Positions 50,687 to 61,887 are shown, counted from the first letter of the stretch. The stretch: 64,000 bases of DNA from Nocardia cyriacigeorgica GUH-2 (GCF_000284035.1 NC_016887.1:1-64000), one strand, 5' to 3'. Translations and numbers: made by a program. Notes: a model not told the origin generated them from the sequence alone.

Positions 50687-52255
50687 TCACTTCACCCGCG
50701 GCCGGGCGAGTTCCGTGCGCTGGGTCCGCCCGCGCAGGGTCACCTGCTCGCCCAGCTTCCACTGCGCCGCTTCCTCGGCGTCGGCGGCGGCGACGGTGCT
50801 CGCGGAACTCAGCAGCAGGCCCGCATCCTGTTTGGCGAGTTCACACAGCCGGGCGGCCTCGTTAACCGCATCACCGATGACGGTGAACTCGTAACGCTGA
50901 TGCGCGCCCACATTGCCGGCCACCACCCGTCCGGCGGCCACGCCGATGGCGGCGGAGAAATCGGAGGTGCGCGCGTCGAGGCGGGCCCGGATGGCGCGGG
51001 CACAGGCCAGCGCCGCGCCCGCCGCATCGGGCAGCGGGGCGGGCGCACCGAAAATGGCCAGCGCCGCATCGCCTTCGAACTTGTTGACCAGCCCGCCCTG
51101 GCGCTCCACCTCGTCGACCACGATGGCGAAGAACTCGTTGAGGATGGCGACGATCTCGGTGGCGGGGCGGGTCGCGGTGAGCGTGGTGGAGCCGATGATG
51201 TCGATGAACAGCGCCGCCGCCTCGCATTCCTGCCCGCCCAGTTGCGGGTTGCTGCCGATCGCGGCGACCGCCACCTCGCGGCCGACGTGCCTGCCGAACA
51301 GGTCGCGGATCTGCTCGCGTTCGCGCAGCCCGTGCACCATCCGGTTGAAACCGCTTTGCAGCTCACCCAGTTCGGTGCCGTCGTAGACGGTGACCGCGAC
51401 GTTCAGGTCGCCGCCCTCCACCTGGCGCAGCGCCCGGCGCACCCCGCGGATCGGCGCCACGGTCGCGGCCGAGGCCTGCATCATCAACAGCATCCCGAAG
51501 ACCAGGGTCGCGCCGCCCAGGGTCAGCACGCAGACCGCCATGCGTTCGGTGCTGACGTCGAATCCGGTCAGCGACAGCAGCGCCACCACCATCGACAGCG
51601 CCACCGGCACGGCCGAACCCAGCAGCCACATCAGCATGGTCCGCCCGAACACGCCGATGCTGTGGACGACCCGTCCGGGCGAGGCGTCGAGTACCCGCGC
51701 GGTCACCGTGCGCAGCGCGAACTCCGCGATCAGATAGCTGTTGGCGCACACCACGATCGCGCTGAAACCGATGCCCAGCACGATCTTCGGGATCAACGCC
51801 GGATCGGCGAGCCCGTAGACCAGGCTCAGCACCACCGCGCCGCCGAACCACAACCACGCCTGCTGCCACACCAGCCTGCGCGGCACCCGCACCGCCGCGC
51901 GCTGTTCGGCCTCGGTGGGCACATGGTCGGGGTCGATCGCCCACCGCAATGTCCGCAGCCCCGCCACCGTCCCCCACAGCAGCCCCACCACCACCGCCAG
52001 CGTCGCGTACGGCGGCGCGGCGATCGCGTTGAGCGGCAGCAGCCGCAGCGTGAAGATGGTCGGCCCCGGCAGCACGAACCCGATCAGCACGATCGCCACC
52101 GCGATCCCGATCAGATTGGCCCCGATCAACGGAATGGTCAGCAGCAGCTGAATCCGCACCCGCCGAATTCCCGACTTCTCATCGGCGGGCCCCAGCAGCC
52201 GTGAGCCCCACGGCTTGGAACCGAAGGCTTCCGGGGTGAGTTCACTGTCGGGCAC
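50687..52255 (-). CDS. Membrane class III adenylate/guanylate cyclase
   Basis: 522 residues from GTG 52255. TACGCT at 52268-52263 (minus strand), seven bases before it, indicates a leaderless transcript; a longer frame to 52396 exists. Six membrane helices, a HAMP-like linker (GVRRALRQVEGGDLNVAVTV), then the cyclase domain. It has the metal Asp in LFIDIIGST, KFEGDAALAIFG (adenine-specifying Lys plus second metal Asp), and FTVIGDAVNEAARL with transition-state Asn and Arg. All catalytic residues are present, so an active, probably cAMP-producing enzyme of the mycobacterial Rv1318c-like class. Confidence 0.9.
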   Translation of the reverse strand: MPDSELTPEAFGSKPWGSRLLGPADEKSGIRRVRIQLLLTIPLIGANLIGIAVAIVLIGFVLPGPTIFTLRLLPLNAIAAPPYATLAVVVGLLWGTVAGLRTLRWAIDPDHVPTEAEQRAAVRVPRRLVWQQAWLWFGGAVVLSLVYGLADPALIPKIVLGIGFSAIVVCANSYLIAEFALRTVTARVLDASPGRVVHSIGVFGRTMLMWLLGSAVPVALSMVVALLSLTGFDVSTERMAVCVLTLGGATLVFGMLLMMQASAATVAPIRGVRRALRQVEGGDLNVAVTVYDGTELGELQSGFNRMVHGLREREQIRDLFGRHVGREVAVAAIGSNPQLGGQECEAAALFIDIIGSTTLTATRPATEIVAILNEFFAIVVDEVERQGGLVNKFEGDAALAIFGAPAPLPDAAGAALACARAIRARLDARTSDFSAAIGVAAGRVVAGNVGAHQRYEFTVIGDAVNEAARLCELAKQDAGLLLSSASTVAAADAEEAAQWKLGEQVTLRGRTQRTELARPRVK

Positions 52256-52423
52256 AAGTGGCAGCGTATGCGCCCGCGCCCGCCCGCCGGGTCCGGCGAC
52301 GTCATCGCCGGTGAGACCGGACAGCCGCGCCACCCGCCCGTTGTGAGTTCGACCGGACTTCCCCGATGCAACCCGGCGGCGACCCCGGCCGGTCACGGGC
52401 CGACTCGGTTCGGCATTCGACGA

Positions 52424-54280
52424 CTAGCGTCCCGGCGGGAGTTCGCGCGGCCCCGAAGATCCGGGCAACTCAGGCGTCTGACGGCCGGGCAGTTCGTCGT
52501 GCGCGGCGTGCGGCAGGCCGTAGCCGGTGGCCGAGGCCTGGGGCAGGGCCGAGTAGCGCGGATCGGTGGAGTAGCGCGGGTCGGTGGTGGGGTAGTAGTG
52601 CGGGACCTGCGGGTCGACGGCCGCGGCGGCGATGCGCTGGGCGTGCCAGTACTCCGGGGTGCCCGGCGTCAGCTGATAACCGGGCGGCACCTGGTAGCCC
52701 AGTTGCGGGGCGGCTTGGGCGGCCGAATCCTCGGAATCCACCGTCACCTTGCGGGTGCGGCGCAGCGTGAAGGTGATCTCCTCGACCTCTTCGAACGCCT
52801 GCCGGGCGGTGCGCAGCGGATGGGTCGCGGTGTCGATGGCATTGGCCACGAAGGAGGGGACCAGCGGGCGGATCCAGCGAGCGGCGGTGTCGGTGAACGG
52901 CACCTGACCGATCAGCGGCAGCTCCAATCCGCCACGCTCGCCCGCGGGTTCGGCCTTCGCCGGAGCCTTGGCCGGCACCGCGAGCGCGCCCGGCGCCGGG
53001 GCGATGGCGTTCGCGCCGACCGGGGCGGGCAGGTTCGTCGGGGCGATCCCGTCGTGCGACACGGTGGGGTCCTTTCGGTCGGCGGCCGGGGCTCCGGCCG
53101 GTAGTTCGGCGGTCGCGCCCGCGCCGACGGCCCGGCGCGAGGGTTCGGTGATGCCGATTTCCAGGCCGCCGATGGCGGCGATGACGCGGGTGCGCTGGCG
53201 TTCCCGGTCGATGGCGGTATCGGCTTCCACGGCCAGCCGGGCGGCGGTGAGCTGCTGGTCGGCGCGCAGCAGTTCGGCCTCGGTGCGCACCTCGGCCCGC
53301 TTTACCGCGATGGCGGCGTCGGCGGTCCGTTCGGCCCGGTCGCGGATGGTGTCGGCGGCCAGCCGCCGGTCCTGTGCGGTCTCCCCGCGCCAGCGCCGCA
53401 GCAGCAGTGGCAGCAGCGCGAGCAGCACGAACGCGATGATCGTGAGCAGTCGCAGCAGCAGCGGCCCGAGATGGCCGGTGGTGTAGTCGTGCATGGCGAC
53501 CCAGCGCGCGCCCAACCCACGGTCGGCGTCGGCGAGGGCGGTGGCTTCGGCGTCGTCCACGCGCACCCGCGCGTCGGTGACGGCCTGGTCCAGCGGCGCG
53601 ATCCGGGCCAGCGCGGCGGCATGCCGGTCGCGGGCGTCGGCCAGCATGTCGTCGGCGGTCTGTGATTCCGGCCCGCGTCCGGGCACCCCGGTGATCCGGG
53701 TCTGCGGGCATTCCGGCGTCGGGTTGTATTCGCAGCGCGCGGTGATCAGGGCCTTGTCGATATCGGCCTGGGCCTGCGCGATCGTCTGGTCCAGCCGCGT
53801 GCGGTCGTCGCGGGCCCGGTCCAGATCGGCGCGGGCATCGCGCACCGCCGGGACCGACGCCGCCGAGGCCGCGCCGCGTTCGTCCAGCATCCGGTCGACG
53901 GTGCCGCCGAACAACAGCGTCGAGGCGAGTTCGGCCAGCAGCACCCCGGTCACCGCCGCGACGGCCACCCGCCCGATCGAGCCGCGCCGGTCGGCGATCG
54001 CGCCCTCGCGCCGCAGCACCGATTCCGGGTCGACCGTGGCCAGCGCCTTGCCGACCGTCCCCGCCAGGACCGCGACGACCACCGCCGCCGCGACCACGCC
54101 GGCCACAGACCAGCCCGCAGCCGCCCCGGCCACCGCTGCGACGACTCCGGCCACCACGGCGAACAGCACGACGGCGGCTCCGGTCAGCGCGTAGGCACTG
54201 CGTTCCGGGTTGTTTTCGATATCAGGCCGGGCGCCGGACCGATCCCCGCCGAGCCAGGTGAGCATGCCGATGACGGTCAT
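52424..54280 (-). CDS. DUF4407 membrane protein
   Basis: 618 residues. DUF4407 layout: an N-terminal pair of helices (LFAVVAGVVAAVAGAAAGWS, VAGVVAAAVVVAVLAG), a third after RRGSIGRVAVAAVTGVLLAEL, a long Ala/Asp/Arg-rich coiled coil (residues about 140-260), one more membrane helix (LLLRLLTIIAFVLLALLPLLL), then a second charged coiled coil (ERTADAAIAVKRAEVRTEAE). The final 200 residues are Pro/Ala/Tyr-rich and disordered. Function unknown; the shape suggests an envelope scaffold. Confidence 0.85.
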   Translation of the reverse strand: MTVIGMLTWLGGDRSGARPDIENNPERSAYALTGAAVVLFAVVAGVVAAVAGAAAGWSVAGVVAAAVVVAVLAGTVGKALATVDPESVLRREGAIADRRGSIGRVAVAAVTGVLLAELASTLLFGGTVDRMLDERGAASAASVPAVRDARADLDRARDDRTRLDQTIAQAQADIDKALITARCEYNPTPECPQTRITGVPGRGPESQTADDMLADARDRHAAALARIAPLDQAVTDARVRVDDAEATALADADRGLGARWVAMHDYTTGHLGPLLLRLLTIIAFVLLALLPLLLRRWRGETAQDRRLAADTIRDRAERTADAAIAVKRAEVRTEAELLRADQQLTAARLAVEADTAIDRERQRTRVIAAIGGLEIGITEPSRRAVGAGATAELPAGAPAADRKDPTVSHDGIAPTNLPAPVGANAIAPAPGALAVPAKAPAKAEPAGERGGLELPLIGQVPFTDTAARWIRPLVPSFVANAIDTATHPLRTARQAFEEVEEITFTLRRTRKVTVDSEDSAAQAAPQLGYQVPPGYQLTPGTPEYWHAQRIAAAAVDPQVPHYYPTTDPRYSTDPRYSALPQASATGYGLPHAAHDELPGRQTPELPGSSGPRELPPGR

Positions 54281-54925
54281 GGGATTCCCACATCCTCTAC
54301 GTCCGAGTCCTTGTCGCGCTCGGCCCCGATCTCGTGCGCCGGGGCGGTCCGCGCCTGCTCTGGCGGGCGCCCGCGCGTGGCGAAAGTGTCACGGATTCGT
54401 TGTCACAGCGTGACAGGCGATCTGCCGATCCACCGAGCGTGGAGCCGGTGATGTGGTCAGCCTCACAAACAGGCCGGGGGCGGTCGTCCGGTGCCGTCCG
54501 GGTCCTGACCCGCGGCACCGGACGGATTCGATGCCGCAGGTAGTGGCCCCTGTGCCGAAGACCGCGCTGCCGCAACGGGATCCGGATCCCGCCCGCCGGT
54601 GCGGTATCGCGCGCCCGGGTGTGTCGAAAACCACTCCCGCCCGGTTAGCTACAAGTGTGCTGAAGCGCACATCGGACAAAACAGCCCGGACGGTCGGATC
54701 ATGTTCTGTGCTCGTCACAACCCTGTCGGAAATATCTCACCGGCCGCCGAGCCGGTTAGCCGCACCACGATTGGTTTGCCCGGCTCCGGCGCGGGGAAAT
54801 CTGCTTCGATGCAGGTGAAAGCGGGTGTTCGAGCGCAACGGGGCGTTCGCTCATCCACCGGGAAGCCCCCTGACAACCCCTCCGACCTGCGCGGAACGGG
54901 ATCGATCAGTGCCCGGATGCTGCTT

Positions 54926-55020
54926 TACACTGGACGACGCGCACACGTGGAGGACCTGAATGGAGAAGCCCAGCTAGACCTGGTTATTAGCCGAACCTAA
55001 GTTGGTTGGGCTCAGGTCCT
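54926..55020 (+). ncRNA. Putative leader RNA with mini-ORF and hairpin
   Basis: TACACT (54926-54931) is a plausible -10. Twenty bases on, GGAGG (54949-54953) precedes a five-codon ORF (54960-54977, Met-Glu-Lys-Pro-Ser-stop) lying inside a long inverted repeat: AGGACCTGA (54951-54959) with TCAGGTCCT (55012-55020), and GCCCA (54968-54972) with TGGGC (55007-55011). The ribosome site is within the stem, so translation and folding exclude each other. Attenuator, small RNA or chance cannot be separated here. Confidence 0.35.
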
Positions 55021-55126
55021 GACTTATCGTTTGCTCTTACGCCGGACACAGAACGTTCGGTACCCGAGCGCCCGCACGGACACCCTGATCCGGTGCCGAG
55101 GGTAGCGGGCACAACCCCGCGCGGCG

Positions 55127-55153
55127 GTAAGGAACACGTAAGCGTTCCGTTAC
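55127..55153 (+). promoter_or_regulatory. GlnR-like direct repeats before gltB
   Basis: GTAAG-6-GTAAG-6-GTTAC: three half-sites at exact 11-base spacing, the periodicity reported for actinobacterial GlnR boxes, with AC/AG-type ends. The same bases form a short hairpin (GGAAC/GTTCC). A weak -10 (CATAAC, 55172-55177) would put the start about 44 bases from the box centre, suited to activation. GlnR control of gltBD under nitrogen limitation is plausible. Confidence 0.5.
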
Positions 55154-55358
55154 CACCGAGCACCCCTACTGCATAACAGGAGCGGGTGGACAACTAGAGA
55201 CGTGACTGCACCCAGCGGCGAGTGCCGCGAATCGGATACCGGGAACCATCAGCGCGGCTGGCTTCCCGAAGGTACCGGCGCAGTCTTGACGGAGGCGTTC
55301 GACAGGCCGTCTTCGACGGCCGCCCGAATCGAGGGCCGACTTTCTTGAAGGCAGAGGC

Positions 55359-58300
55359 ATGACGCAACTTCCTGGCCACAGGTCACCTGGACCCATCGGT
55401 CTCTACGACCCGGCGAACGAGCACGACGCGTGTGGCGTCGCATTCGTCGTGGACATGCACGGCCGCCGCAGCCGTGACATCGTCGACAAGGCCATCACCG
55501 CCTTGTTGAACCTGGAGCACCGTGGTGCCGCGGGCGCCGAGCCCAACAGTGGTGACGGCGCAGGCATCCTGATCCAGGTGCCGGACCGGTTCTTCCGTGC
55601 CGTGGTCGACTTCGAGCTGCCGCCGGAGGGCTCCTACGCCACCGGTATCGCCTTCCTGCCGCAGGCCCGCCGCGAAGCCGCCGTCGCCGCGTACGGCGTG
55701 GACAAGATCGTCAAGGAAGAGGGCCTTGCCGTCCTCGGCTGGCGTGAGGTCCCGATCGACGAGTCCTCGCTCGGCGCGCTCTCGCGCGATGCCATGCCGA
55801 CCTTCCGCCAGATCTTCATCGGTTCCCCCGCCGGCGGCGAGCAGCTGTCCGGGATGGACCTGGAGCGGCGCGCCTACGTCATCCGCAAGCGGGTCGAGCG
55901 CGAGCTCGGCAAGGCCGGCGCCGGTGAGGGCGCGGTCGGCCGCGAGTCGGTGTACTTCCCGAGCCTGTCCGGCCAGACCTTCGTCTACAAGGGCATGTTC
56001 ACCACCCCGCAGCTGCGGGCGTTCTACCTCGACCTGCAGGACGACCGGGTGGAGTCGGCGCTGGGCATCGTGCACTCGCGCTTTTCCACCAACACCTTCC
56101 CGTCCTGGCCGCTGGCGCACCCGTTCCGCCGGGTCGCCCACAACGGTGAGATCAACACCGTCAGCGGTAACGAGAACTGGATGCGCGCGCGTGAGGCGCT
56201 GCTGCGCTCCGACGTCTTCGGTACCGACTCCGCGGGCAAGAACCGGCTGGAGAAGATCTTCCCGGTCTGCACCCCCGGCGCCAGCGACACCGCCCGCTTC
56301 GACGAGGTGCTCGAACTGCTGCACCTGGGTGGGCGCAGCCTGCCGCACGCGGTCCTGATGATGATTCCCGAGGCCTGGGAACGCAACGAGACCATGGACG
56401 CCAAGCGGCGCGCCTTCTACGAGTACCACTCGATGCTGATGGAGCCGTGGGACGGCCCGGCCTCGGTGTGTTTCTCCGACGGCACTGTCATCGGTGCGGT
56501 GCTCGACCGCAACGGCCTGCGCCCCAGCCGCATCTGGGTCACCGACGACGGCCTGGTCGTCATGGCCTCCGAGGTCGGCGTGCTCGACATCGATCCGGCC
56601 AAGGTGATCAAGAAGGTCCGCCTGCAGCCGGGCCGCATGTTCCTGGTCGACACCGCCCAGGGCCGCATCGTCGGCGACGACGAGCTCAAGGATCAGCTCG
56701 CCTCCGAGCACCCGTACCAGGAGTGGCTGGACGCGGGCGTGAGCCGGCTGGCCGATCTGCCCGACCGCCCGCACGTGCACATGTCGCACGACCGGGTGCT
56801 GATCCGGCAGCAGATCTTCGGCTACACCACCGAGGAACTGAACCTGCTGATCGCGCCGATGGCCAAGACCGGTGGTGAGGCGCTCGGTTCGATGGGCACC
56901 GACACCCCGATCGCGGTGCTGTCGAGCCGGTCGCGGCTGCTGTTCGACTACTTCTCCCAGCTGTTCGCGCAGGTCACCAACCCGCCGCTGGACGCGATCC
57001 GGGAAGAGGTCGTCACCAGCCTCAAGCGCAACATCGGTCCCGAGGCCGACCTGCTGCATCCGGGTCCGGATTCCTGTAAGCAGATCGCCATCGAGCAGCC
57101 GATCCTGGACAACGACGAGCTGGCCAAGCTCGTGCACATCAACGACGACGGCTCGCACCCCGACCTGCGTTCGGTGGTCGTGCGCGGTCTGTACCCGGTC
57201 GCCGAGGGCGGCGAGGGGCTGCGCAAGGCGCTGGCCGCCATCAACACCCAGGTCTCGGCCGCGATCGACGGCGGCGCGCGCATCATCGTGCTGTCCGACC
57301 GCGAGTCCAACGAGAAGCTGGCGCCGATCCCGTCGCTGCTGCTCACCTCCTCGGTGCATCACCACCTGGTCCGCGAGCGCACCCGCACCATGGTCGGGCT
57401 GGTCGTGGAGGCCGGTGACGCCCGCGAGGTGCATCACATGGCGATGCTCGTCGGCTTCGGCGCGGCGGCCATCAACCCGTACATGGCCTTCGAGTCCATC
57501 GAGGACATGCTCGAGCGCGGCGCCCTCGAGGTGCCCGGCAGCACCGGCGATCACGCCGCCGATTTCCGCAAGGCCGTGGCCAACTACAACAAGGCCGCCA
57601 GCAAGGGTGTGCTGAAGGTGATGTCCAAGATGGGCATCTCCACCCTGGCCTCCTACAACGGCGCCCAGCTGTTCCAGGTCATCGGCCTGGACCAGGGTCT
57701 GGTCGACGAGTACTTCACCGGGCTGCGCTCGCACCTGGGCGGTATCGGCCTCGACGACATCGCCGACGAGGTCGCGGCCCGGCACCGGATCGCGTTCCTG
57801 GAGAACCGCACCGAGCGCGCGCACCGCGAGCTCGAGGTGGGCGGTGAGTACCAGTGGCGGCGCGAGGGTGAGTACCACCTGTTCAACCCGGACACCGTGT
57901 TCAAGCTGCAGCACTCCACCCGCACCGGGCAGTACTCGATCTTCAAGGAGTACACCAAGCTGGTCGACGACCAGTCCGAGCGGCTGGCCTCGCTGCGCGG
58001 CCTGTTCAAGTTCAAGTCCGGTGAGCGCGCGCCGATCTCGATCGACGAGGTCGAGCCGGCCAGCGAGATCGTCAAGCGGTTCTCCACCGGCGCGATGAGC
58101 TACGGCTCCATCTCCGCCGAATCGCACGAGACCCTCGCCATCGCGATGAACCGGCTCGGTGGCCGCTCCAACTCCGGTGAGGGCGGCGAGCATCCGGCTC
58201 GCTTCGAGGTGGAGGAGAACGGCGACTGGCGCCGCAGCGCGATCAAGCAGGTCGCCTCGGGTCGCTTCGGTGTCACCGCGCACTACCTGAGCAACTGCAC

Positions 58301-60008
58301 CGACATCCAGATCAAGATGGCCCAGGGTGCCAAGCCCGGTGAGGGCGGTCAGCTGCCCGCGCACAAGGTGTACCCGTGGGTCGCCGAGGTGCGGCATTCG
58401 ACGCCGGGCGTCGGCTTGATCTCGCCGCCGCCGCACCACGACATCTACTCGATCGAGGATCTGGCCCAGCTGATCCACGACCTGAAGAACGCGAACCCGC
58501 AGGCGCGGATTCACGTGAAACTCGTCGCGGAGCCTGGCGTCGGCACCGTCGCCGCGGGTGTGTCCAAGGCGCACGCCGACGTGGTGCTGATCTCCGGCCA
58601 CGACGGTGGTACCGGTGCCTCGCCGCTGACCTCGCTCAAGCACGCGGGCGGTCCCTGGGAGCTCGGCCTGGCCGAGACCCAGCAGACGCTGCTGCTCAAC
58701 GGTCTGCGCGACCGCATCGTGGTGCAGGTCGACGGCCAGATGAAGACCGGCCGCGACGTGATGATCGCCGCGCTGCTCGGCGCCGAGGAGTACGGCTTCG
58801 CCACCGCGCCGCTGGTGGTCTCCGGCTGCATCATGATGCGGGTGTGCCACCTCGACACCTGCCCCGTCGGTGTGGCCACGCAGAACCCGATCCTGCGTCA
58901 GCGCTTCACCGGTAAGCCCGAATTCGTCGAGAACTTCTTCATGTTCATCGCCGAAGAAGTGCGCGAACTGCTCGCCTCGCTGGGCTTCCGCACCCTGGAC
59001 GAGGCCATCGGCCGGGTCGACCTGCTCGACACCAGCAAGGCCAAGCAGCACTGGAAGGCCAGCAAGCTGGACCTGTCGCCGATCCTCGACGACGTCGAGA
59101 CCGCGTTCATGTACCAGGACCGCCGCTGCACCAAGACCCAGGACCACGGGCTGGACAAGGCGCTGGACAACGAGCTCATCGCCCAGTCGGCCGATGCGCT
59201 CGAGCGCGGCAAGCCGGTCAAGTTCGAAACCAAGATCACCAACGTCAACCGGACGGTCGGCACCATGCTCGGCCACGAGGTGACCAAGCTCTACGGTGGC
59301 GCCGGCCTGCCCGACGACACCATCGACATCACCTTCACCGGTTCGGCGGGCAACAGCTTCGGCGCGTTCGTCCCGGCCGGTATCACCCTGCGGGTGCAGG
59401 GCGATGCCAACGACTACGTCGGCAAGGGCCTGTCCGGCGGCCACATCGTGGTCCGCCCTGCGCCCACCGCGCCGCCGGAGTTCGTGGCCGAGGAGAACAT
59501 CATCGCGGGCAACGTGATCCTGTTCGGCGCCACCAGCGGCCAGGCGTTCATCAACGGCATCGTCGGTGAGCGGTTCGCGGTGCGCAACTCGGGTGCCACC
59601 GCGGTGGTCGAGGGCGTCGGCGACCACGGTTGTGAGTACATGACCGGCGGTAAGGTCGTCATCCTCGGTGAGACCGGCCGCAACTTCGGCGCCGGCATGT
59701 CGGGTGGTGTGGCGTTCGTCTACAACCCGAACGGCACCTTCGAAGCGAAGGTGAACCCGGACCAGGCCGATGCGATCGAGCCGCTGTCCGGCGACGACTT
59801 CACCTGGCTGCGCGACATCATCACGCAGCACCGCGATCAGACCGGATCGGCTGTGGCCGAACGCATTCTGAGTGACTGGTCGCAGCAGGTGAACCACTTT
59901 GTGAAGGTTATGCCACGCGAATACAAGAAGGTGCTGCTCGCTATCTCCGAGGCTGAGAAGAGCGGCAAGGACGTGGACGAGGCAATTATGGAGGCTGCTC
60001 GTGGGTGA
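55359..60008 (+). CDS. gltB: Glutamate synthase (NADPH) large subunit
   Basis: Converts glutamine plus 2-oxoglutarate to two glutamates with electrons from GltD. 1549 residues. A 24-residue propeptide precedes the N-terminal nucleophile Cys25 ([11 protein letters not shown]) of the class II glutaminase domain. The central domain is followed by the FMN-binding synthase domain, with [40 protein letters not shown], and the 3Fe-4S cysteines in [17 protein letters not shown]. The C-terminal beta-helix domain has repeated GG-G turns. Carries a parS-like site at 58507-58522. Confidence 0.98.
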   Translation: MTQLPGHRSPGPIGLYDPANEHDACGVAFVVDMHGRRSRDIVDKAITALLNLEHRGAAGAEPNSGDGAGILIQVPDRFFRAVVDFELPPEGSYATGIAFLPQARREAAVAAYGVDKIVKEEGLAVLGWREVPIDESSLGALSRDAMPTFRQIFIGSPAGGEQLSGMDLERRAYVIRKRVERELGKAGAGEGAVGRESVYFPSLSGQTFVYKGMFTTPQLRAFYLDLQDDRVESALGIVHSRFSTNTFPSWPLAHPFRRVAHNGEINTVSGNENWMRAREALLRSDVFGTDSAGKNRLEKIFPVCTPGASDTARFDEVLELLHLGGRSLPHAVLMMIPEAWERNETMDAKRRAFYEYHSMLMEPWDGPASVCFSDGTVIGAVLDRNGLRPSRIWVTDDGLVVMASEVGVLDIDPAKVIKKVRLQPGRMFLVDTAQGRIVGDDELKDQLASEHPYQEWLDAGVSRLADLPDRPHVHMSHDRVLIRQQIFGYTTEELNLLIAPMAKTGGEALGSMGTDTPIAVLSSRSRLLFDYFSQLFAQVTNPPLDAIREEVVTSLKRNIGPEADLLHPGPDSCKQIAIEQPILDNDELAKLVHINDDGSHPDLRSVVVRGLYPVAEGGEGLRKALAAINTQVSAAIDGGARIIVLSDRESNEKLAPIPSLLLTSSVHHHLVRERTRTMVGLVVEAGDAREVHHMAMLVGFGAAAINPYMAFESIEDMLERGALEVPGSTGDHAADFRKAVANYNKAASKGVLKVMSKMGISTLASYNGAQLFQVIGLDQGLVDEYFTGLRSHLGGIGLDDIADEVAARHRIAFLENRTERAHRELEVGGEYQWRREGEYHLFNPDTVFKLQHSTRTGQYSIFKEYTKLVDDQSERLASLRGLFKFKSGERAPISIDEVEPASEIVKRFSTGAMSYGSISAESHETLAIAMNRLGGRSNSGEGGEHPARFEVEENGDWRRSAIKQVASGRFGVTAHYLSNCTDIQIKMAQGAKPGEGGQLPAHKVYPWVAEVRHSTPGVGLISPPPHHDIYSIEDLAQLIHDLKNANPQARIHVKLVAEPGVGTVAAGVSKAHADVVLISGHDGGTGASPLTSLKHAGGPWELGLAETQQTLLLNGLRDRIVVQVDGQMKTGRDVMIAALLGAEEYGFATAPLVVSGCIMMRVCHLDTCPVGVATQNPILRQRFTGKPEFVENFFMFIAEEVRELLASLGFRTLDEAIGRVDLLDTSKAKQHWKASKLDLSPILDDVETAFMYQDRRCTKTQDHGLDKALDNELIAQSADALERGKPVKFETKITNVNRTVGTMLGHEVTKLYGGAGLPDDTIDITFTGSAGNSFGAFVPAGITLRVQGDANDYVGKGLSGGHIVVRPAPTAPPEFVAEENIIAGNVILFGATSGQAFINGIVGERFAVRNSGATAVVEGVGDHGCEYMTGGKVVILGETGRNFGAGMSGGVAFVYNPNGTFEAKVNPDQADAIEPLSGDDFTWLRDIITQHRDQTGSAVAERILSDWSQQVNHFVKVMPREYKKVLLAISEAEKSGKDVDEAIMEAARG
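58507..58522. other. parS: parS-like site inside gltB
   Basis: GGATTCACGTGAAACT contains the ten-base palindrome TTCACGTGAA at the heart of parS and matches 13 of the 14 core bases. It spans codons for Arg-Ile-His-Val-Lys-Leu, using ATT and AAA where this gene otherwise uses ATC and AAG almost exclusively, as if the DNA sequence itself were conserved. Confidence 0.65.
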
Positions 60009-61470
60009 CGCGCAGGGATTTTTGAAGCACACCTCGCGTGAGCTGCCCAAGCGGCGTCCGGTGCCGCTGCGGCTGATGGACTGGAAAGAGGTCTACGAGG
60101 AGAACTTCTCCCACCAGACCCTCCAGCGTCAGGCCAGCCGGTGCATGGACTGCGGTATTCCGTTCTGTCACAACGGTTGTCCGCTGGGCAACCTGATTCC
60201 GGAATGGAACGACCTGGTCTACAAGGACCGCTGGCGCGACGGCATCGACCGGCTGCACGCGACCAACAACTTCCCGGAATTCACCGGGCGGTTGTGCCCG
60301 GCGCCGTGTGAGGCGTCGTGCGTGCTCGGGATCAACCAGGACCCGGTGACCATCAAGCAGGTCGAGGTCGAGATCATCGAGAACGCCTTCGACGAGGGCT
60401 GGGTCGCCCCGGTGTACCCGACCCGGCTCACCGGTAAGAAGGTCGCCGTCGTCGGTTCCGGCCCGGCCGGCCTGGCCGCCGCCCAGCAGCTGACCCGCGC
60501 CGGTCACACCGTGACCGTGTTCGAGCGGGCCGACCGCATCGGTGGTCTGCTGCGCTACGGCATCCCGGAATTCAAGATGGAGAAGCGCTTCATCGACCGC
60601 CGCCTGGCGCAGATGGAAGCCGAAGGCACCATCTTCAAGACCGGGGTGAATGTCGGTGTCGACATCACCGCCGACGAACTGCGCGAGCGGTTCGACGCGA
60701 TCGTGCTGGCCGGCGGCGCCACCCAGGCCCGTGACCTGCCGATCCCCGGCCGTGAACTCGACGGCATCCACCAGGCGATGGAGTTCCTGCCCTGGGCCAA
60801 CCGGGTACAGCACGGCGATCCGGTCACCGACGCCGAAGGCCTGCCGCCGATCCACGCGCGCGGCAAGAAGGTCGTCATCATCGGCGGTGGCGACACCGGC
60901 GCCGACTGCCTCGGCACCTCGCACCGTCAGGGCGCCGAAAGCGTGCACCAGTTCGAGATCATGCCGCGTCCGCCGGAGGAGCGCGCCAGCTCCACCCCGT
61001 GGCCGACCTACCCGCTCATGTACCGGGTGTCCTCGGCGCACGAAGAGGGCGGCGAGCGGGTGTTCTCGGTGAACACCGAACGTTTCGTCGGCAAGAACGG
61101 CAAGGTCACCGGCCTCGAGGCGCATGAGGTCAAGATGGTCAACGGCCGTTTCGAGAAGGTCGAAGGCACCGACTTCACCCTCGAAGCCGACCTGGTGCTG
61201 CTGGCCATGGGCTTCGTCGGCCCCGAGAAGCCGGGCCTGCTCACCGACCTCGGCGTCGGCTACGACCAGCGCGGCAACGTCCAGCGCGACAAGAACTGGG
61301 CCACCAACATCCCCGGCGTCTACGTCGCCGGCGATATGGGCCGCGGCCAGTCGCTGATCGTGTGGGCCATCGCCGAAGGCCGCGCCGCCGCGTCCGCGGT
61401 GGACAAGTTCCTGGAGGGGGAGACCGCCCTCCCGGCGCCCATCACCCCGACGATGGTCGCCCAGCGCTGA
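60001..61470 (+). CDS. gltD: Glutamate synthase small subunit
   Basis: Electron-donating subunit: NADPH to FAD to 4Fe-4S clusters to GltB. 489 residues; GTG start overlaps the gltB stop by eight bases. N-terminal cluster cysteines in [17 protein letters not shown] and [13 protein letters not shown] motif [20 protein letters not shown] motif [16 protein letters not shown]-terminal [18 protein letters not shown]. Complete and typical. Ends 15 bases before a strong terminator. Confidence 0.98.
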   Translation: MGDAQGFLKHTSRELPKRRPVPLRLMDWKEVYEENFSHQTLQRQASRCMDCGIPFCHNGCPLGNLIPEWNDLVYKDRWRDGIDRLHATNNFPEFTGRLCPAPCEASCVLGINQDPVTIKQVEVEIIENAFDEGWVAPVYPTRLTGKKVAVVGSGPAGLAAAQQLTRAGHTVTVFERADRIGGLLRYGIPEFKMEKRFIDRRLAQMEAEGTIFKTGVNVGVDITADELRERFDAIVLAGGATQARDLPIPGRELDGIHQAMEFLPWANRVQHGDPVTDAEGLPPIHARGKKVVIIGGGDTGADCLGTSHRQGAESVHQFEIMPRPPEERASSTPWPTYPLMYRVSSAHEEGGERVFSVNTERFVGKNGKVTGLEAHEVKMVNGRFEKVEGTDFTLEADLVLLAMGFVGPEKPGLLTDLGVGYDQRGNVQRDKNWATNIPGVYVAGDMGRGQSLIVWAIAEGRAAASAVDKFLEGETALPAPITPTMVAQR

Positions 61471-61485
61471 GCTGATCAACCCGAA

Positions 61486-61523
61486 AGGCGTTGCACCGGA
61501 GCTATTCCGGTGCAACGCCTTTT
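61486..61523 (+). terminator. Intrinsic terminator of gltBD
   Basis: Perfect 15-pair stem, AGGCGTTGCACCGGA with TCCGGTGCAACGCCT, five-base loop, followed by TTT. Only 15 bases after gltD. Confidence 0.92.
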
Positions 61524-61577
61524 GTCGTATCTGTACATCGTTGCCAGCACGATGTGCTCGCCCGCACACTGTTCGCC

Positions 61578-61814
61578 ATGTCCATGTCGATCCAGATCTA
61601 CGACGTTCCGGAGCCGGTCTACGACGCGATCGCCGCGCGTGCGGCCGCCCGCGGCCAGTCGATGCAGGACTACTTGCGAGCATTGCTAGAGCGCGAATTC
61701 CGCGCGCGCCGAAACGACGATGCATGGGAGACGATGACCGGCCACCGCAGCCTTGGCGTCGATGCGCACGAGATAACCGCGCAGATCCGTGCCGGGCGCG
61801 ACAGCGCCGAGTAG
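61578..61814 (+). CDS. FitA/VapB-like ribbon-helix-helix antitoxin
   Basis: 78 residues from ATG 61578. The N-terminal Arc/MetJ-type ribbon-helix-helix has SIQIYDVPEPVYDAI (DNA-contacting strand) and GQSMQDYLRALLEREF. The C-terminal tail would normally wrap a PIN-domain VapC/FitB toxin, whose gene usually overlaps the antitoxin stop. Here no toxin follows: the next gene is convergent behind a terminator. An orphan antitoxin or solo regulator. Confidence 0.85.
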   Translation: MSMSIQIYDVPEPVYDAIAARAAARGQSMQDYLRALLEREFRARRNDDAWETMTGHRSLGVDAHEITAQIRAGRDSAE

Positions 61815-61830
61815 CCCTCCTTGGAAGCGC

Positions 61831-61868
61831 AAAGGGTGCGCAGGCGACTTCCGCCTGCGCACCCCTTT
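61831..61868. terminator. Bidirectional terminator
   Basis: AAA, then GGGTGCGCAGGCG paired with CGCCTGCGCACCC (13 perfect pairs, five-base loop), then CTTT. A and T runs on opposite sides suit both converging genes. Confidence 0.9.
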
Positions 61869-61887
61869 ATGGTGCTACCTGCTCAGA

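Larger units (their letters stand above)
54281..55358. other. 1.1 kb gene-free interval, gltB leader
   Basis: No gene is supported in the left 600 bases, where the open frames have no domain or ribosome site. The right part holds a likely structured leader (54926-55020) and GlnR-like repeats (55127-55153), both listed separately. Confidence 0.6.
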
